Assembly (NCBI GenBank): GCA_030141605.1
Contig: JAQGDQ010000155.1
Location: 400,001-455,000, forward strand
Reading direction: 5' to 3'
DNA length: 55,000 nt
From: Tubiluchus corallicola
Lineage: Eukaryota > Priapulida > Priapulimorpha > Priapulimorphida > Tubiluchidae
Shown here: positions 10,804-22,719 of the stretch, in pieces
How the letters are laid out: every line of letters begins with the position of its first letter
Position numbering within the stretch: the stretch's first letter is position 1
The notes under the pieces: generated by a model
Seen by the model: only the letters and a program-made list of their open reading frames with translations
Databases searched by the model: none
What the model was told of the DNA's origin: nothing
Program-made: the position numbers and the translations under genes

Positions 10804-12317
10804 TAATGCAAAATAACGTAAAATTAAAAAAGTCCCATTAGTAGACTAATATTTCACCACATGAAGTTCAGTTTATACTGAAATGTACAAAAACTGAGAT
10901 ATAAAGTAAGAAAATTGTACTGAATGACTCAAAACTCATAACTCATTCATTGTTCTACATAATTTGTTCTGCGTATTCGTGTTTCTTTTGCCACGCCCTG
11001 TACGCACCTGTGTTATTTACTAACCTTGATGTCTCCGTTTCTTTTCAACTTCAAAGCTTTTGCGTGTAGTCGTACAACAAACAACAAATGATATTGTCAG
11101 GTCACCATTTCCAGAGAGTGTTCATAATAAAGGTTCAAACGCAGATGGTCGGTGCTAAGGTGGATCACCTATTGTAAAAGAAAGACTTAATTAAAGAAAA
11201 AACGAACAATTGTTTAGACTCAACCTCATTTTAATTTCAAGTTTACATTTTCTTGCCTACAAAAGTTAGCAATTTGAATAATTAGCCTAGAAATTTAATT
11301 AACGACAACCAAACACAGCTGTTGCTTACGTCAGAAACTAACCACAGTTTGTGCAATGGCAGGCATCTTCTCTTGCATGTCAAGCACGTTTGGGTAAGTG
11401 TTACAGTACTGATTAAATGCGTGGTGCTACGAAAATGGGCACTACGTCATATAACTTCAGAAACTAACACTGCAGTTCATGATCATGGTCATCACGGTAC
11501 CGCCTTCTAGTATTTGTCGGCCACCGTGACAAAAAGGCGCGGTTGCCAATCTTAGTAGATTCACTGAGCCGCAAGTAGCTTTGAAAGTTTAACAAAATTA
11601 GAGTATCCGAAGTAATTATTATTTAATCTAAGCTCTGATTTAAAAAAAACAGCTGTAGTTTTCAATATTCTAGAGCATTCTTTATTCTGAACCAATGTTT
11701 ACACAATCGTCCGGTTTTCCTTTAATGATACCGTAACACGGGTGCGCCGCGAGCTGCCAGTTTCTAAAATTAGAGTTGACTTAAAATGTGCACGTACGGT
11801 TTCCGCCATTCCTTCCTGTGTACTTGTTTGAGCTAATGGAGCAGGAAATTGTTCTCATTGTTGTCAAAAGAAGAATAAAGCTAACATTAAATGCGAGTTC
11901 ATCGAGTTAACGCAGCTAAAAGGCATAACGAAAACATGAAACTTGACTTTTGTACATCCTAAAGACAATGTAATTAAATCTACAGTTCCTGTGCGACCTG
12001 TGAACAACCATTATTTTGCAATAAACCAGTGTTGTCGAAGACAAGAACAAAATTTGTTTTTGTTTTTCGTTAATGCGTTAGACTGAATGCTTTTATCTAA
12101 AGTTTGTTTTGGGAAAGTATTATTAATGTTTAATATCCATTGCCGTGTCACCTGTATATATTTGTAAATGATGTGCATCATGACGTACTTATTTACATTA
12201 TCACTTCATAACATACAATCTGTAAATGAGAATATATAAGTGTTAGTAGACGTCACAGCTTATTACAATTCAATATTTAATCATGGGAATTTCTATCCCG
12301 ATGCCTACAGTGTCTTT

Positions 12318-12640
12318 ATTAAGTTAAGAGATAGCTTTGCCTATTTATGTGTGGAGAAACTAACTTCCCTTTAACAACAGTTAGTACACATTAAGTTAAG
12401 AGATAGCTTAGCCTCATTACGTGGGGAAAACTAACTTCCCTTTAACTACAGTTAGTAGACATTAAGTTAAGAGACAACTTTGCCTCGTAACGTGGAGAAA
12501 AACTAACTTCCCTTTAACTCCAGTTAGTAGACATTAAGTTAAGAAACATCTTTGCCTCGTAACGTGGAGAAAAACTAACTTCCCTTTAACTCCAGTTAGT
12601 ATATACTAAGTTTAGAGATAGCTTTGCCTCCAAACGTGGG
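12318..12640. repeat. Minisatellite, about 71-bp unit, 4-5 copies
   Basis: The unit includes ATTAAGTTAAGAGATAGC, CGTGGAGAAAACTAACTTCC and AACTCCAGTTAGTAGAC. Copies begin near 12318, 12391, 12461, 12531 and 12604; the last is divergent. Confidence 0.85.
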
Positions 12641-12919
12641 CAAAGACCTGCTCCGTCAATTATCGCGGCCGTCAGGTCTTTCCCAACTGCCTTGAACTTT
12701 ATACGAGGCCTGTTCATTAAACAATTACACCATTAATGATGCGATATAATGATAAGATAATACATACTTGTATAATAAAACTACAGTATGTACTCTTTCT
12801 TTAAGTACTTCGTGCAGTTATTTATACAGAGCAAATATTAATTTGCTTACTTCGGAAATTAGTTTCTGACACCAGGAACGAGTTGAAAAAAGTTTTCCAA
12901 ATTTATTAGTCCCTATGAG

Positions 12920-13105
12920 GTTTATTTAACAGACAACAATAGCACTAACGCCTATTTAGCGACTTACAATAATACAGGTAAGGATGCAACACACAAATAA
13001 CGAATAACATGCTGGGTATATGTCCTGGCGTTGGCAGCCGCTAGTATCGAACTCAAGAGTGCAATTGGTTGTGGTCCGATAGACCACTTGGTCACCCAAA
13101 CCAGA
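12920..13105 (-). repeat. tRNA-derived SINE, copy 2
   Basis: Reverse-strand copy of the element at 305-500. Its tRNA-like head is better preserved (TGACCAAGTGGTCTATCGG as A box, GAGTTCGATAC as B box). Confidence 0.65.
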
Positions 13106-13235
13106 ACCCTCACTACTATGAGCAATACCTGTCCTCATATAATTGTTGATGGTACTGCAGCTCTTTATGCCAGCATGTCTTACTTCCTGATAGTCCTGAA
13201 GTCGTGGGCACGAGCTTCATTTACCTGTGTAGACG

Positions 13236-13386
13236 TCTGTCTCACCATCATCATCATCATCGTCCTCCTCCTTCTCCCCCTCCTCCTCTCCTCCTCCTCC
13301 TCCTCCTCCTCATCATCATCATCACCATCATCATGATCGTCATCATCATCACCATCAACATCAGCATCATCGTCATTATCATCATT

Positions 13387-13427
<41 letters not shown>

Positions 13428-13432
13428 AGGGG
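13236..13432. repeat. (ATC)n / (CCT)n compound tract
   Basis: CATCAT, CTCCTC and again CATCAT runs, ending at the hAT-like element at 13428. Apparent His-, Ser- and Met-rich frames are artefacts. Confidence 0.95.
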
Positions 13433-13716
13433 TGAGCATTCTATCCCAGAACTTGAATTCGAATTGAATCTAATCGAATTTGTGACTTTTGAACTAGAAT
13501 AAAGCCGAATTTCATATTGATATGCATATTACTTGAATTTGTTTTGCAGTAAAAACACCAGTACTAGTTTAAAAATTGTGCGCAGAAATCATAGCTAAAT
13601 TGTACTGATGTTTCAATCATTTTATTGATAAAGAACGTGAGCAGTTGAAGTGCTGAATTATTCGGGTCTATAATATTAGGTTCGAATCGAATTCGAACGT
13701 TCGATGCTCACCCCAG
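13428..13716. mobile_element. Short hAT-like element with GGGGTGAGCAT ends
   Basis: Inverted ends AGGGGTGAGCAT and ATGCTCACCCC, with inner AATTCGAAT/CGAATTCGAA repeats. It abuts an (ATC)n tract at its left end, so target duplication cannot be judged. Confidence 0.5.
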
Positions 13717-14261
13717 ATTTTTAGATAACACTAATTATTAGTGGACACATCTTTTGGCTTAAATGGTACAACGAATGCATTTGACTGCAACGAGGTCAAG
13801 AGATCACCAACCTCGTTGAACCGTGGTGCTTGTACTCAAATCTCTAGCTGCTTTTTTGTTAAAAACACATTATATCCTAGAAAACACACAAGGAATTGTT
13901 TAGCTTCATTGCACGAGTGACCCAGACAAGGTCATTATCAGTAGAAAGATCTATGAGCAAGTTCTGCGTTACCAAATCTTATGGCTGCAAAGTATTTTGC
14001 ACGTCAACTGACTTAGCCTTAAAACAACAGGAAAACCCTCCTTTCAACGCGAGTACGATATATGCATAAAATTGCTATAAAGTAGTGCAATTTTTTAAGG
14101 CGATTTTTCTGAAACCTACTTCTGGTGCCCCTGTTCTTGTCCTTAAAAGTTTACGTTTTTTATTTAATGTCGGTTTTAAACAGACCACACAAGTCACGAG
14201 GCTTTTATCGCCAACTGTAAATAACAATCTACTACTACATAACATAGATTATTATTATCAC

Positions 14262-14395
14262 TCTCACCCTAAATACCACGCGCCAGGAAGGGCAACAACA
14301 AGTACCATTTTTAGTCTTTGGCGTTATGTGGCCCAGTATCGAACTCACAACCTCCCAGATGGAAAGCGAACACATTTCCACTAGACAATACGGAC
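14262..14395 (-). repeat. tRNA-like SINE head, different family
   Basis: On the minus strand, ATTGTCTAGTGGAAATGTG (A-box-like) is followed by GTGAGTTCGATACTGGGCC (B-box-like), with a body unlike the other SINE beyond the tRNA-like part. Confidence 0.5.
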
Positions 14396-15499
14396 TGTAT
14401 TTTCAACAAAAGTATAAGGTACTATAAGCTTTTGATTAGAAAAGAACTTTTGGTGTTAGATCAAAAATACCTATTTAAAAATTAACAGTAACTGTAAATT
14501 AGCAGCTAAAACCGTCAACATATATCATTTTTAATTAATAACTCCAAACTTAGCTATTTATCTAACTAAAATTGGCTGAATTTCGGCTAAAATCGCACCG
14601 CACTGCAAATCAAATAAACTTTTAATAACAAAATTATGACAAGTATTTTTTATCTTTTATACAGCTAGTAAACATCTAGATCTCTAAATTTTTCATACAT
14701 TTTTCATTCCCCCTAAATCTTTCTCAGGAAAATGTTTATATTGATTGCTAGTTAAAAGACGAAAAATTGAACGTCACTTTTAATTACAGAATTTCTTACA
14801 CCTAATACAGCAATTAAAAACGAAATTAGACATTTCTGAAACAATAAAAACTTACCAAGTTTGAAACTTCCAGCTCCAGCATAAAATCAGCATAATTTTT
14901 CTCTGCTCTGGTTTCTCATCCAGTTTCTGCTGCATTAAATAAGTCTATTGTTACCAGATGAAAAGGAAAAGTCTAATTAAATTATTTTCATTACTGTATA
15001 ATTTTTCCCCAAAATGTCTATGAAACACAGAACATCATACTAGTTCGCTCAGTTTCCCAACTCACCAATGCACATCGCAACTTATCCAAATAACTGGGTC
15101 GTTCACCTGAGTAGGAAGGATCCATATTCGGGGACTCCAAATTTTTAACTACCCATTTTATCTGTAAAATTCTTACCTGTTTTTCGTCGCAAAAAAACTA
15201 AAATGATTTTCGTGTGTCGACGTGGAGTTTTTCTCAAATATTTGTCACTGAGATTTTTATTTTAATTACGGAGGTTCATAAGAGGTATGCGCCTTACAGA
15301 GCGTAGCGGTTGGGAATAAATGCACATAGATTCGGTATTGCGCGTAACTACAAAGCAGCTTTTTTAAGGAAGCAGCGAATCACCCACGTCTGACGATACA
15401 CATAACGGAGAATTGGGAAATTATGGCATTCGTTGATGGGTAGCAGCGTCATTACACATTTAAATTGTTAGGCTTGGAAAAAAATATTCAGTCCTGTTA

Positions 15500-15605
15500 C
15501 TGTCGATGTTGCTGTTTCTGTTGCTGCTGCTGTTGCAGTTGCTGTTTGTTGTTGCTGTTGTTGTCGTTGTCGTTGTCGTCGTTGTTGTTCTTCTTCTTCT
15601 TTATT
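15500..15605. repeat. (CTG/TTG)n and (TTC)n tract
   Basis: GCTGTTGCTG-type triplets passing into GTCGTT and TTCTTC. Confidence 0.85.
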
Positions 15606-15927
15606 ACCGGTTTAGGTGCTTCCAAGTATCGAACCCAGTTGCTTAGGAAATAACTAGTAAACAGGTATTTCATTGACAGGTGTGAACTGTGCTTTGCTTT
15701 TTCTGTGATTTAGCGAAACTAAATCTGAAATGTGTTTCCAAATAATACTCACTGCATCACAATTACGTGTCGTCCTAACACAGCTGACACTCGAGTTGTC
15801 TGTCTGTGCCACGATCATCCATTCTTCCAACCATGGCCCCCTAGTACTAATGACTGTCTGGTGGTGTATTGGTTATAACAGTAACTTGTAAATTAGAAAT
15901 ATCTATAAGTATTGATGAGCGCAAAAA

Positions 15928-16212
<285 letters not shown>

Positions 16213-16240
16213 GACTTTGTTGAGTATTTAGCTTATTTGA

Positions 16241-16467
16241 ATGACGTCACCCATTTTTGTCACTATGACAAATAAAGACTTCTATACTAAAATGTCTCGT
16301 CTTATGTCACGTTTTAAGGATGCATCTTCTAAAAAGAAACCTGTTTATAATATTCCAGACGCGACATTTGCTGAGCGACTATGGCGACTCCTACATGAAC
16401 ATGAGAAATACGGTATCCTTGAATGGACTGAAGGTACAGAAAATGATATTACTACTATTTTAGCTAT
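16241..16467 (+). CDS. HSF-like exon 1: N-terminus and first half of DNA-binding domain
   Basis: It opens at ATG 16241 (in-frame TGA at 16238-16240) and runs to GCTAT|GTAAAA, phase 2. A basic stretch (SSKKKP) precedes FAERLWRLLHEHEKYGILEW, which matches the HSF pattern FxxKLWxLV...IxW. An alternative donor (GAAG|GTACAG, 16433) would remove part of the domain. The exon lies about 30 bases past a long (CT)n tract. Confidence 0.75.
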
Positions 16468-19400
16468 GTAAAACAAAAATATATAGATACGAAACTTCAT
16501 ATATATACATACATCTACTGGTCTTAACGCAATGCAATAGCGTTAGGCGTTTACCTTACCAACAAAACTTACGTTCGTCCTTTAGAGGAGTATTGTACTC
16601 CAATTTGGAACCCCTGTTTACTAAAATATTTTGATTTGATTGAAAATGTTCAGCAGTATTTCACTCGCTGGCTGTTTGCTATGTGCAATCTTGACAGTAT
16701 GTCATACCCTGACCGATTAGCATTTTTAAATCTTGAGTCACTCGAACTTCGTCGAATACACAGTGATCAGACAAGGTGTTATTCTATATTACACGGACAC
16801 AGTGCAATAGACAAAGATGCATTTTTAACAAAGCGCCTTTTTCTAATGTAGCCAGGGGTCACCGCTTGAAGTTAAAGCCAACTCTCTGCCGACTTTATTG
16901 CCTTAAAAATTTCTCTCAAACAGAATAATTAAAATTTGGAATCAGCTCCTTTATTTTGTCAGCGGTGCCCCCTTGGTCTGTGCTCAGAGTAGCAAAGTTT
17001 TTAAAAAATGTTTAAAGGAAAACCAGACGGTTCACGATTGTGTAGCCATTAGTTCAATATAAACTATTCTCTGAAATATTGAAAGCTACAACACCTTTTT
17101 TTAAATCAAACTTAGATTAAATAACAATTACCTCGGATAGCTAAATTTTCTTGAACTTTCGAAACTACGCAGGCCTCACCGCAGCCTCAAAGACTGACAA
17201 TTTTTGTCAAAAGGCCGACAAGTAGGTGCTGTACTGTGGTAAGCACGAACTGCAGTGCTGTGACGTCAGTGTGACGTAGAGCTCTTTTTCTTGACATGAC
17301 ATCAACACCTTATAGCAATCTTTGCTTGACGCGCAGGGAAGATGCCTACCATTGCACAAACTGTGATAGGTTTGTGACTTAAGTGATAGCTGTGTTCGGT
17401 TGCGGTTAATTATCTTTCCAAGTTAATTATTCCAATATCAGAAACAACTGCTAACAACTTATAAAATGTTTAATCTACATGATTTAAGCAACATTCATTT
17501 TTGCATCTGGAACGTATCTCAATTCTTTTACATTACTTTCTATAGAAGTTTTTGTTTCGTTTAACGACGTTTCGCTTAACGTCGTGTTTTGCTGGAATGC
17601 ATTTGCGTCGTTAAGCGAGGACTTTTTGTTATCTTAATTAAAATGTGATAGACATACTGTGTAGCGCTTGTTTACAAATTTCTATCCGAATCCGTTATAT
17701 AGTATAGAAAACTTATTTTCGTTTTTTATTTTCTGAGATGAAATTGAGATACGGTGCACTTACAATGTGTTTAAAGGAAGACAGGATGATTTTTCATATA
17801 CTACCAGAGCTTCAGGTCGGAAAAAAGTATACATTTCAATACAATTAATACTGCAAAAGCGTTTCTGATAATTAAATAATAGATTAAAAACGTAATTAAC
17901 GGCGGGCGAGCCCAACCCATCAACTATTGGTGACATCACAAACTAACATAATTTTCAACAACAAAAGTATTCGACGAGCGTGTTTCACGTGTTTGTGAAA
18001 GCAAAAATTGAAGTACAGTGAAATTACAGTGAGATATTCAGTGTGTTGTATTAAAACCAGACATGTTTAAAGATAAATATTTAAATTTCAAATTTACCGC
18101 TATGCTCACATATGAGCTGTCGAACGTGTGTAGTTCGTCACAAACAAACACATCTGAACTGAGAGGTAAAGCACCAGTTTTTTGTGCAATGCGTTTCCGA
18201 AATACAGGCGCTGGTGCCCATGTAACTAGCGAATGGCGAAATGCATGTAACATCGAAGAACTAGTGGCGTGAACGTGAAATTGTATTAATAATTCTTTCG
18301 CGGAAATCATTTTAAAAAAATATTATGTTTTCTTTCAATATTTTAATGAGTAGATTGCTTTGACCTACAGTTTAAGATTGAATCCGGTTAAGACTGCCCT
18401 GATTTGTTTGTTCGTATCATATAGAAAAATGTTCAGTCCGATTTTGCTTTAATGAAATCAAGCTTTTCTCACGTAGATGGGAAGCATTTCTTGGTTGACA
18501 CTGTGGCATTTCAAAATACCAAAGACTCAGAAGTTGTTAAAGAACTGGTGGGCGACAACATAGGCGAATTATACATGAAGCTCAACCGGTACGGTTTTAA
18601 AAAGCTTGGCAAGGCGCAGTGGCTGGATAACAAAGTGGAATTTTGCCATCCGGATTTCCAGAGAGATTGCAAAGAGAGGCTGCCCAATGTTGTCCCCGTC
18701 GGAATCACGAAAAACACCTCAATTTCTACAGAACCTTTGCTAACAAAACAAGAACAATCGACCGTCCCTACTATAATGGTACTACCCGCTAATCCTAACA
18801 GTGATCCTCCCAATTTATCGCTAGATGGCGCAAAGCAACTTTATAAGGAAAAGGACAAAAGTCAAACACATCCTAAAAGATGTGTGACACAGTACAAAAG
18901 AGGAACAGACGACAGTGCTAACAAAAACACCACAAAAGTTCCACTTCCAGAAAAGAAAAATCGCCAGGAAGAAAAATTCGTGATCAGCGCCATCTGTATG
19001 GCAAAAAAGAAAGCACCACTTCAGCGAAAGATGGACATGACGAGCAAAGAATGTGCTAACGCGAGAAAGGTGTGTTATTTTTTTAAAATTTTAGGTATAA
19101 GAAAAAAGCGAAGCAGAGAAACTCCTCCCACTCACCCCCATTGTTGGAGTGAAACTGTAGAATTTTAGTTCATTTAGTTTTTATATTATAAGAGTTTACT
19201 AAAATTAATGAAGAAATTCGCTGGAGGCCCCACCTGTTACAGTTTTTACCTACTTGTGGACTCTAGGGAAAACTCACCAGAGGACCCAAATTTATAGACC
19301 AGTGTGGGTCTATGCTTATTGTACAGTGTGCCCATATAGTTTTGAAATACTCGCTCTACACTTGAAACAAGGCTATACGCTGAGCCATAAATTAGTTTCA

Positions 19401-21125
19401 GTGGGCCACCAGATACCCAAAGGCCGTAGACCCATGACCTACTATGACTATTGGTAAATCTGTCCATGACATTTTCATATTCAATTCGTTGTTTCCAATT
19501 TTTATAAATTCATTGGTCTTGATAAAATGACACATTTACGAATAAAACAAAGATCATACACGGAATCGTGGATGTTATTTTTTGTTTTTATTCTCTAATG
19601 AACAGAGATTTTAAACTTCACAGCCGGAACTTCTAAATATCTGATAATTAGAGGATAAAAATGTGAATTAACATCCACTTTTAATTGCGCTTATCATCTT
19701 AATGAGCAAATTTAATGCTCAAAATGCACTTCTGATTATGCCTAGGTTTGACAATGAATGAATCTATAAATAAAATAAAAAAACGGTTATTTTTGATAAC
19801 AACAAGGTAACTCTCTATTGCTTACATGTCACTGTTTTTAACGATATTAATAAGGACTCTTTATTAAATATTTTCACTCACCAGGATACTAAGCTAGTCA
19901 TTAATTTCGTGTCTGATTGTTTCAATTTATTTTAATTGAGCATATTATTATACTCAATTATTAGTTAATTGAGTATCGTTCTTGTTGGACTAATTTCCTC
20001 TTTGTTAAGTTCTCACCCTGTATAATTGTAATTATTAGTCAATATATCTAATCTAATCTAATCAATGAAGTCTAGCAAACATCTTCAGAGCACCTTGAGA
20101 AGCCAGCTGGAAACACACATTAACTTATACACCAAAGAACCCTACTGTCCTAGCAATAGACCCTAGGTTACAGCCCAAAATTAAAAAAATAAATTAAATA
20201 TCTTTAATTTTGGGTAATTATACTGAGATCACTTTGAGTCTATTAATAGAACATTAGCGTTTATTAGTTTTTTTTTTGAAAAACTGTAGAATACATCTCT
20301 GACTAGCTTGTGAATGTGCTCTGACGATGATGCAAGGGTACATTATCAAGGCATCTAGAACAAAGAATTTTAGCAGAATTTAGAAACAACATCGAAATAC
20401 AATTCAGTAGTTAGATAGCTAAAAGACATATGATATAACATTATATAGATAATATAACAATTTACCTTACAGATTACATATCTTGATTGATATGAAACTG
20501 TGCTACACTACACAAACAAACATGTTAGTAATAACAGAATTGCCAATATTAGGGCCTACCATTTTGTTGCTCTATATTATATATCATATATCTTTTGACT
20601 ATCTAACTACTGAATTGTATTTCGATGTTGTTTCTAAATTGTGATAAAATTCTTTGTTTTTGATGCCTTGACAATGAACAGTTTGTTTGAAACCAATAAA
20701 TTTCATTTTGATGTATCTCTGTATTGCTTACTTTTTGATGTACCTTTGCATCATCGTCAGAGCACTTTCACAAGCTAGCCAGAGATGTATTCTACATTTT
20801 TTTAAAAAACTAATAAACGCTACTTTAAGACAAAAAATTAGTTTTTAGGATTTTCTTGCAGTACCTGACTTCAGAAAAAGAGCTAGACATCGAGCGAATG
20901 AAGCTGCCAACTGAAAACAAGAACAAGCAGAAGCCACCAATAAACATCTCTTCTGGCTGGGTGGAAAGAAAAACAGAGGATGCAGGTTGTGACGAAACTG
21001 CTGCTCCGGAAGCTGTTCCAAACAGGACGTGGCTAAGAAATACCATGACGAATTCCCTGAAAAATCTTGCTTCTAATTCCACACCAGTACAGACACTGGA
21101 GAAAGGTTGGAATATATGGAAGTAA
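16241..21125 (+). CDS. HSF-type winged-helix DNA-binding protein, three exons
   Basis: Exons 16241-16467, 18463-19069 and 20862-21125 join in phase and give about 365 residues. Exon 1 holds the first helix of an HSF DNA-binding domain (FAERLWRLL...ILEW). Exon 2 holds the recognition helix and wing region (LYMKLNRYGFKKL, then VEFCHPDFQRD), equivalent to the family pattern FxRQLNxYGFxK...EFxHPxFxR. The rest is a basic, low-complexity tail. I see no leucine-zipper trimerisation region, so this resembles small divergent HSF-like proteins (HSFY/HSFX type) more than a canonical stress HSF. Expected role: nuclear DNA binding; target unknown. The ATG at 16241 follows an in-frame stop and overlaps a TGACGTCA palindrome. 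An AATAAA lies near 21230. Confidence 0.75.
16515..17040 (+). mobile_element. LINE reverse-transcriptase C-terminal fragment
   Basis: The frame gives YVRPLEEYCTPIWNP, then IENVQQYFTRWL, then YPDRLAFLNLESLELRRIHS and ILHG. After a break it gives RGHRLKLKPTLCRL, IIKIWNQLL and VCAQSSKVFKK. This is the C-terminal region of CR1/L2/Jockey-group LINE polymerases. It sits in the first intron of the HSF-like gene in the same orientation. The open frame at 16636-16851 belongs to it and is not a host gene. Confidence 0.8.
17460..17630. mobile_element. pogo/Tigger-like element, right-end fragment
   Basis: Same end sequence as 4056-4720 (TTAACGACGTTTCGCTTAAC ... CGTTAAGCGAGGACTTTT). Left part missing. 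In the first intron of the HSF-like gene. Confidence 0.55.
17771..18312 (+). mobile_element. Long-TIR MITE, truncated copy
   Basis: Left arm and body of the 51427-52160 element (GAAGACAGGATGATTTTTCA, GGTGACATCACAAACTAACA, GCGTTTCCGAAATACAG). The right arm is lost. It precedes HSF-like exon 2. Confidence 0.6.
18463..19069 (+). CDS. HSF-like exon 2: recognition helix and basic tail
   Basis: The acceptor after AATCAAG at 18461-18462 gives one base that completes the ATC codon split from exon 1. A stronger-looking acceptor (CATATAG, exon from 18425) is open in this frame but breaks phase with exon 1. It encodes GELYMKLNRYGFKKLG and NKVEFCHPDFQRDC, then a Lys/Thr/Ser-rich tail. The donor is AGAAAG|GTGTGT, phase 0. 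Confidence 0.75.
20250..20823. repeat. Long fold-back element upstream of HSF-like exon 3
   Basis: The left arm (from ATTAGCGTTTATTAG, with GTGCTCTGACGATGATGCAA and AACATCGAAATACAATTCAG) is inverted at 20580-20823. The right arm has an extra block of about 75 bases around 20670-20745. A partial copy lies at 38640-38800. Confidence 0.7.
20667..20694 (+). other. Hammerhead-ribozyme-like core, degenerate
   Basis: CTTGACAATGAAC, a short loop AGTTT, GTTTGAAACC: a CUGAUGA-like block, a small stem and GAAAC. Related to the motif at 38626-38659. Confidence 0.3.
20862..21125 (+). CDS. HSF-like exon 3: C-terminal tail
   Basis: A strong acceptor (GGATTTTCTTGCAG) starts YLTSEKELDIERMKLPTENK in phase 0. 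The frame is polar and ends with TAA at 21123-21125. A possible donor (GAGAAAG|GTTGGA, 21104) would extend the gene, but I see no further exon. It begins about 40 bases beyond the right arm of a fold-back element. Confidence 0.6.
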   Translation, partial: YLTSEKELDIERMKLPTENKNKQKPPINISSGWVERKTEDAGCDETAAPEAVPNRTWLRNTMTNSLKNLASNSTPVQTLEKGWNIWK

Positions 21126-21454
21126 ATATATGGAGTAAATGAGACATAGTTTTATGGAGCTACAAAATAACAAACGTAAAAGATAATTTAGTTTACGTTA
21201 CATAGAAACACAACATAAATTATTTTCAATAATAAAAAGTTTGCAAATTAGTTGCTATTGAAATTATGGACTATTTAACAATTAGCTCTAGAAGATCTAA
21301 GTAGATCTAGAAGTTCAAAAACCGTTGGCAGTGAAAACTAAGAAAATTAATAGTCTAACGAACAGCAATTTAACTCATTGAAATAAGAAATCGTTATATG
21401 TATTTGGATATAGGTATGTAGCTATATGTATATGGACTTATCTGAAAAATGTGA

Positions 21455-21470
21455 AGCGAGAGAGAGAGAA

Positions 21471-21538
<68 letters not shown>

Positions 21539-21543
21539 AAGAA

Positions 21544-21592
<49 letters not shown>

Positions 21593-21600
21593 TAAGTGAA
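21455..21600. repeat. (GA)n tract
   Basis: Pure purine repeat, about 330 bases 3' of the HSF-like stop codon, followed by an (AT)n tract at 21676-21708. Confidence 0.95.
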
Positions 21601-21674
21601 ACGCAAAGCGAGAGAAAGAGAGCTGAAGGAGGGACAGAAACAGAGTGAATAACTTTTTATTTGAGCATATGCAC

Positions 21675-21708
<34 letters not shown>

Positions 21709-21714
21709 GTGACG

Positions 21715-21990
21715 TGTGGGTAAAGCAAAGCCCAGTTCAGTAACTTCAGTTGTTTTAAGTGGACTTTAACTCAATTATGCATTAGTATGTGTGTGTAGAG
21801 TGATTTCCTGGCAGGATCTTGCTTGGGAACAAGAAAAAATGAAGTAAGTAAAGTTCTAGCTACCTGTTAAAACTGTTACTATTGGTGTTGTCAGTTGTTT
21901 TGTACAGAAGTGCATTGTCTCGTACACTTAACCTTTGGCCTTTTCACGATCATCAACAAACGCTGGAACTGTGAGAAAGCTTTTTGTAAA
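21715..21990 (+). repeat. Dispersed repeat, copy of 9060-9445
   Basis: See the partner; similarity runs from GTGTGGGTAAAGCAAAGC to CTTTGGCCTTTTCACGAT. It follows an (AT)n tract at 21676-21708. Confidence 0.6.
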
Positions 21991-22719
21991 GCAAGAAAAA
22001 TAGTGTTATTTTGTAAGGTCGTGTACTATAGTAACAACAAGAACATTAAGTACATGTGCAAAGTTAGGTCACGTGCTTGTTTTTTATTACAATAACTTAA
22101 CAGGTAAAACCAACAAAATATCCTGCTACCAATAATTTAAATTGCATTTCGTGTATTGATATACTAATTACAAACGAGTTAATCGCAGTGGTCATATATA
22201 AAAACCGATTTATTTCACTGTTTAGCCTGTAATAGCTATTAATTCTGTAAACCTTATAAATTAATGTTATGTTACAAAGCCTACTACGTGTATTAGCAAT
22301 TTCAAATTGATTCACAATCAACAAAAAACAATTGACAATCTCCAACTCATCATAGTGTGTGCACAACTGAAGCATACTACCAAATACTGATACACGAAAA
22401 AGTCAATACAAGATGCCCATGTAATGATCAGTGCTCAAAAGTTACACAATTGTGTTTATTATGTAAAACATAAATAAAACATTATAAAAGAGGAGCAAAA
22501 ACAATACCCTGAAACATGCCTTAAATTCGTTAAGGGCCACGAAGGCTTGAAAAAATCCAAACAAAGGGATGTACTGGTGTTAATATAAAGTATAGAGGTA
22601 CAATCTCCATTGGTCATTCTTGCCATTGTTCTTAATGTGGCAGTGACATAAATGACCAATTGCATATACAACCTCCTATAACATCTTATTTTTGACTATT
22701 AGTCCTACAAGCTTGAAAT

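Larger units (their letters stand above)
9704..15927. other. Intergenic region between the CPED1-like and HSF-like genes
   Basis: No convincing exon. It holds MITE copy C, a 71-bp minisatellite, two SINE copies, a hAT-like element and microsatellites. A block at 11260-11480 (GAAGATGCCTGCCATTGCAC on the minus strand) recurs near 17215-17440, so it is another dispersed repeat. 14400-15470 shows nothing I recognise. Confidence 0.5.

Noticed and set aside
18425-18462. Alternative acceptor CATATAG for HSF-like exon 2
   Set aside because: It has the better pyrimidine tract but would enter in phase 0, whereas exon 1 ends in phase 2. It remains possible if an unseen exon or another exon 1 donor exists.
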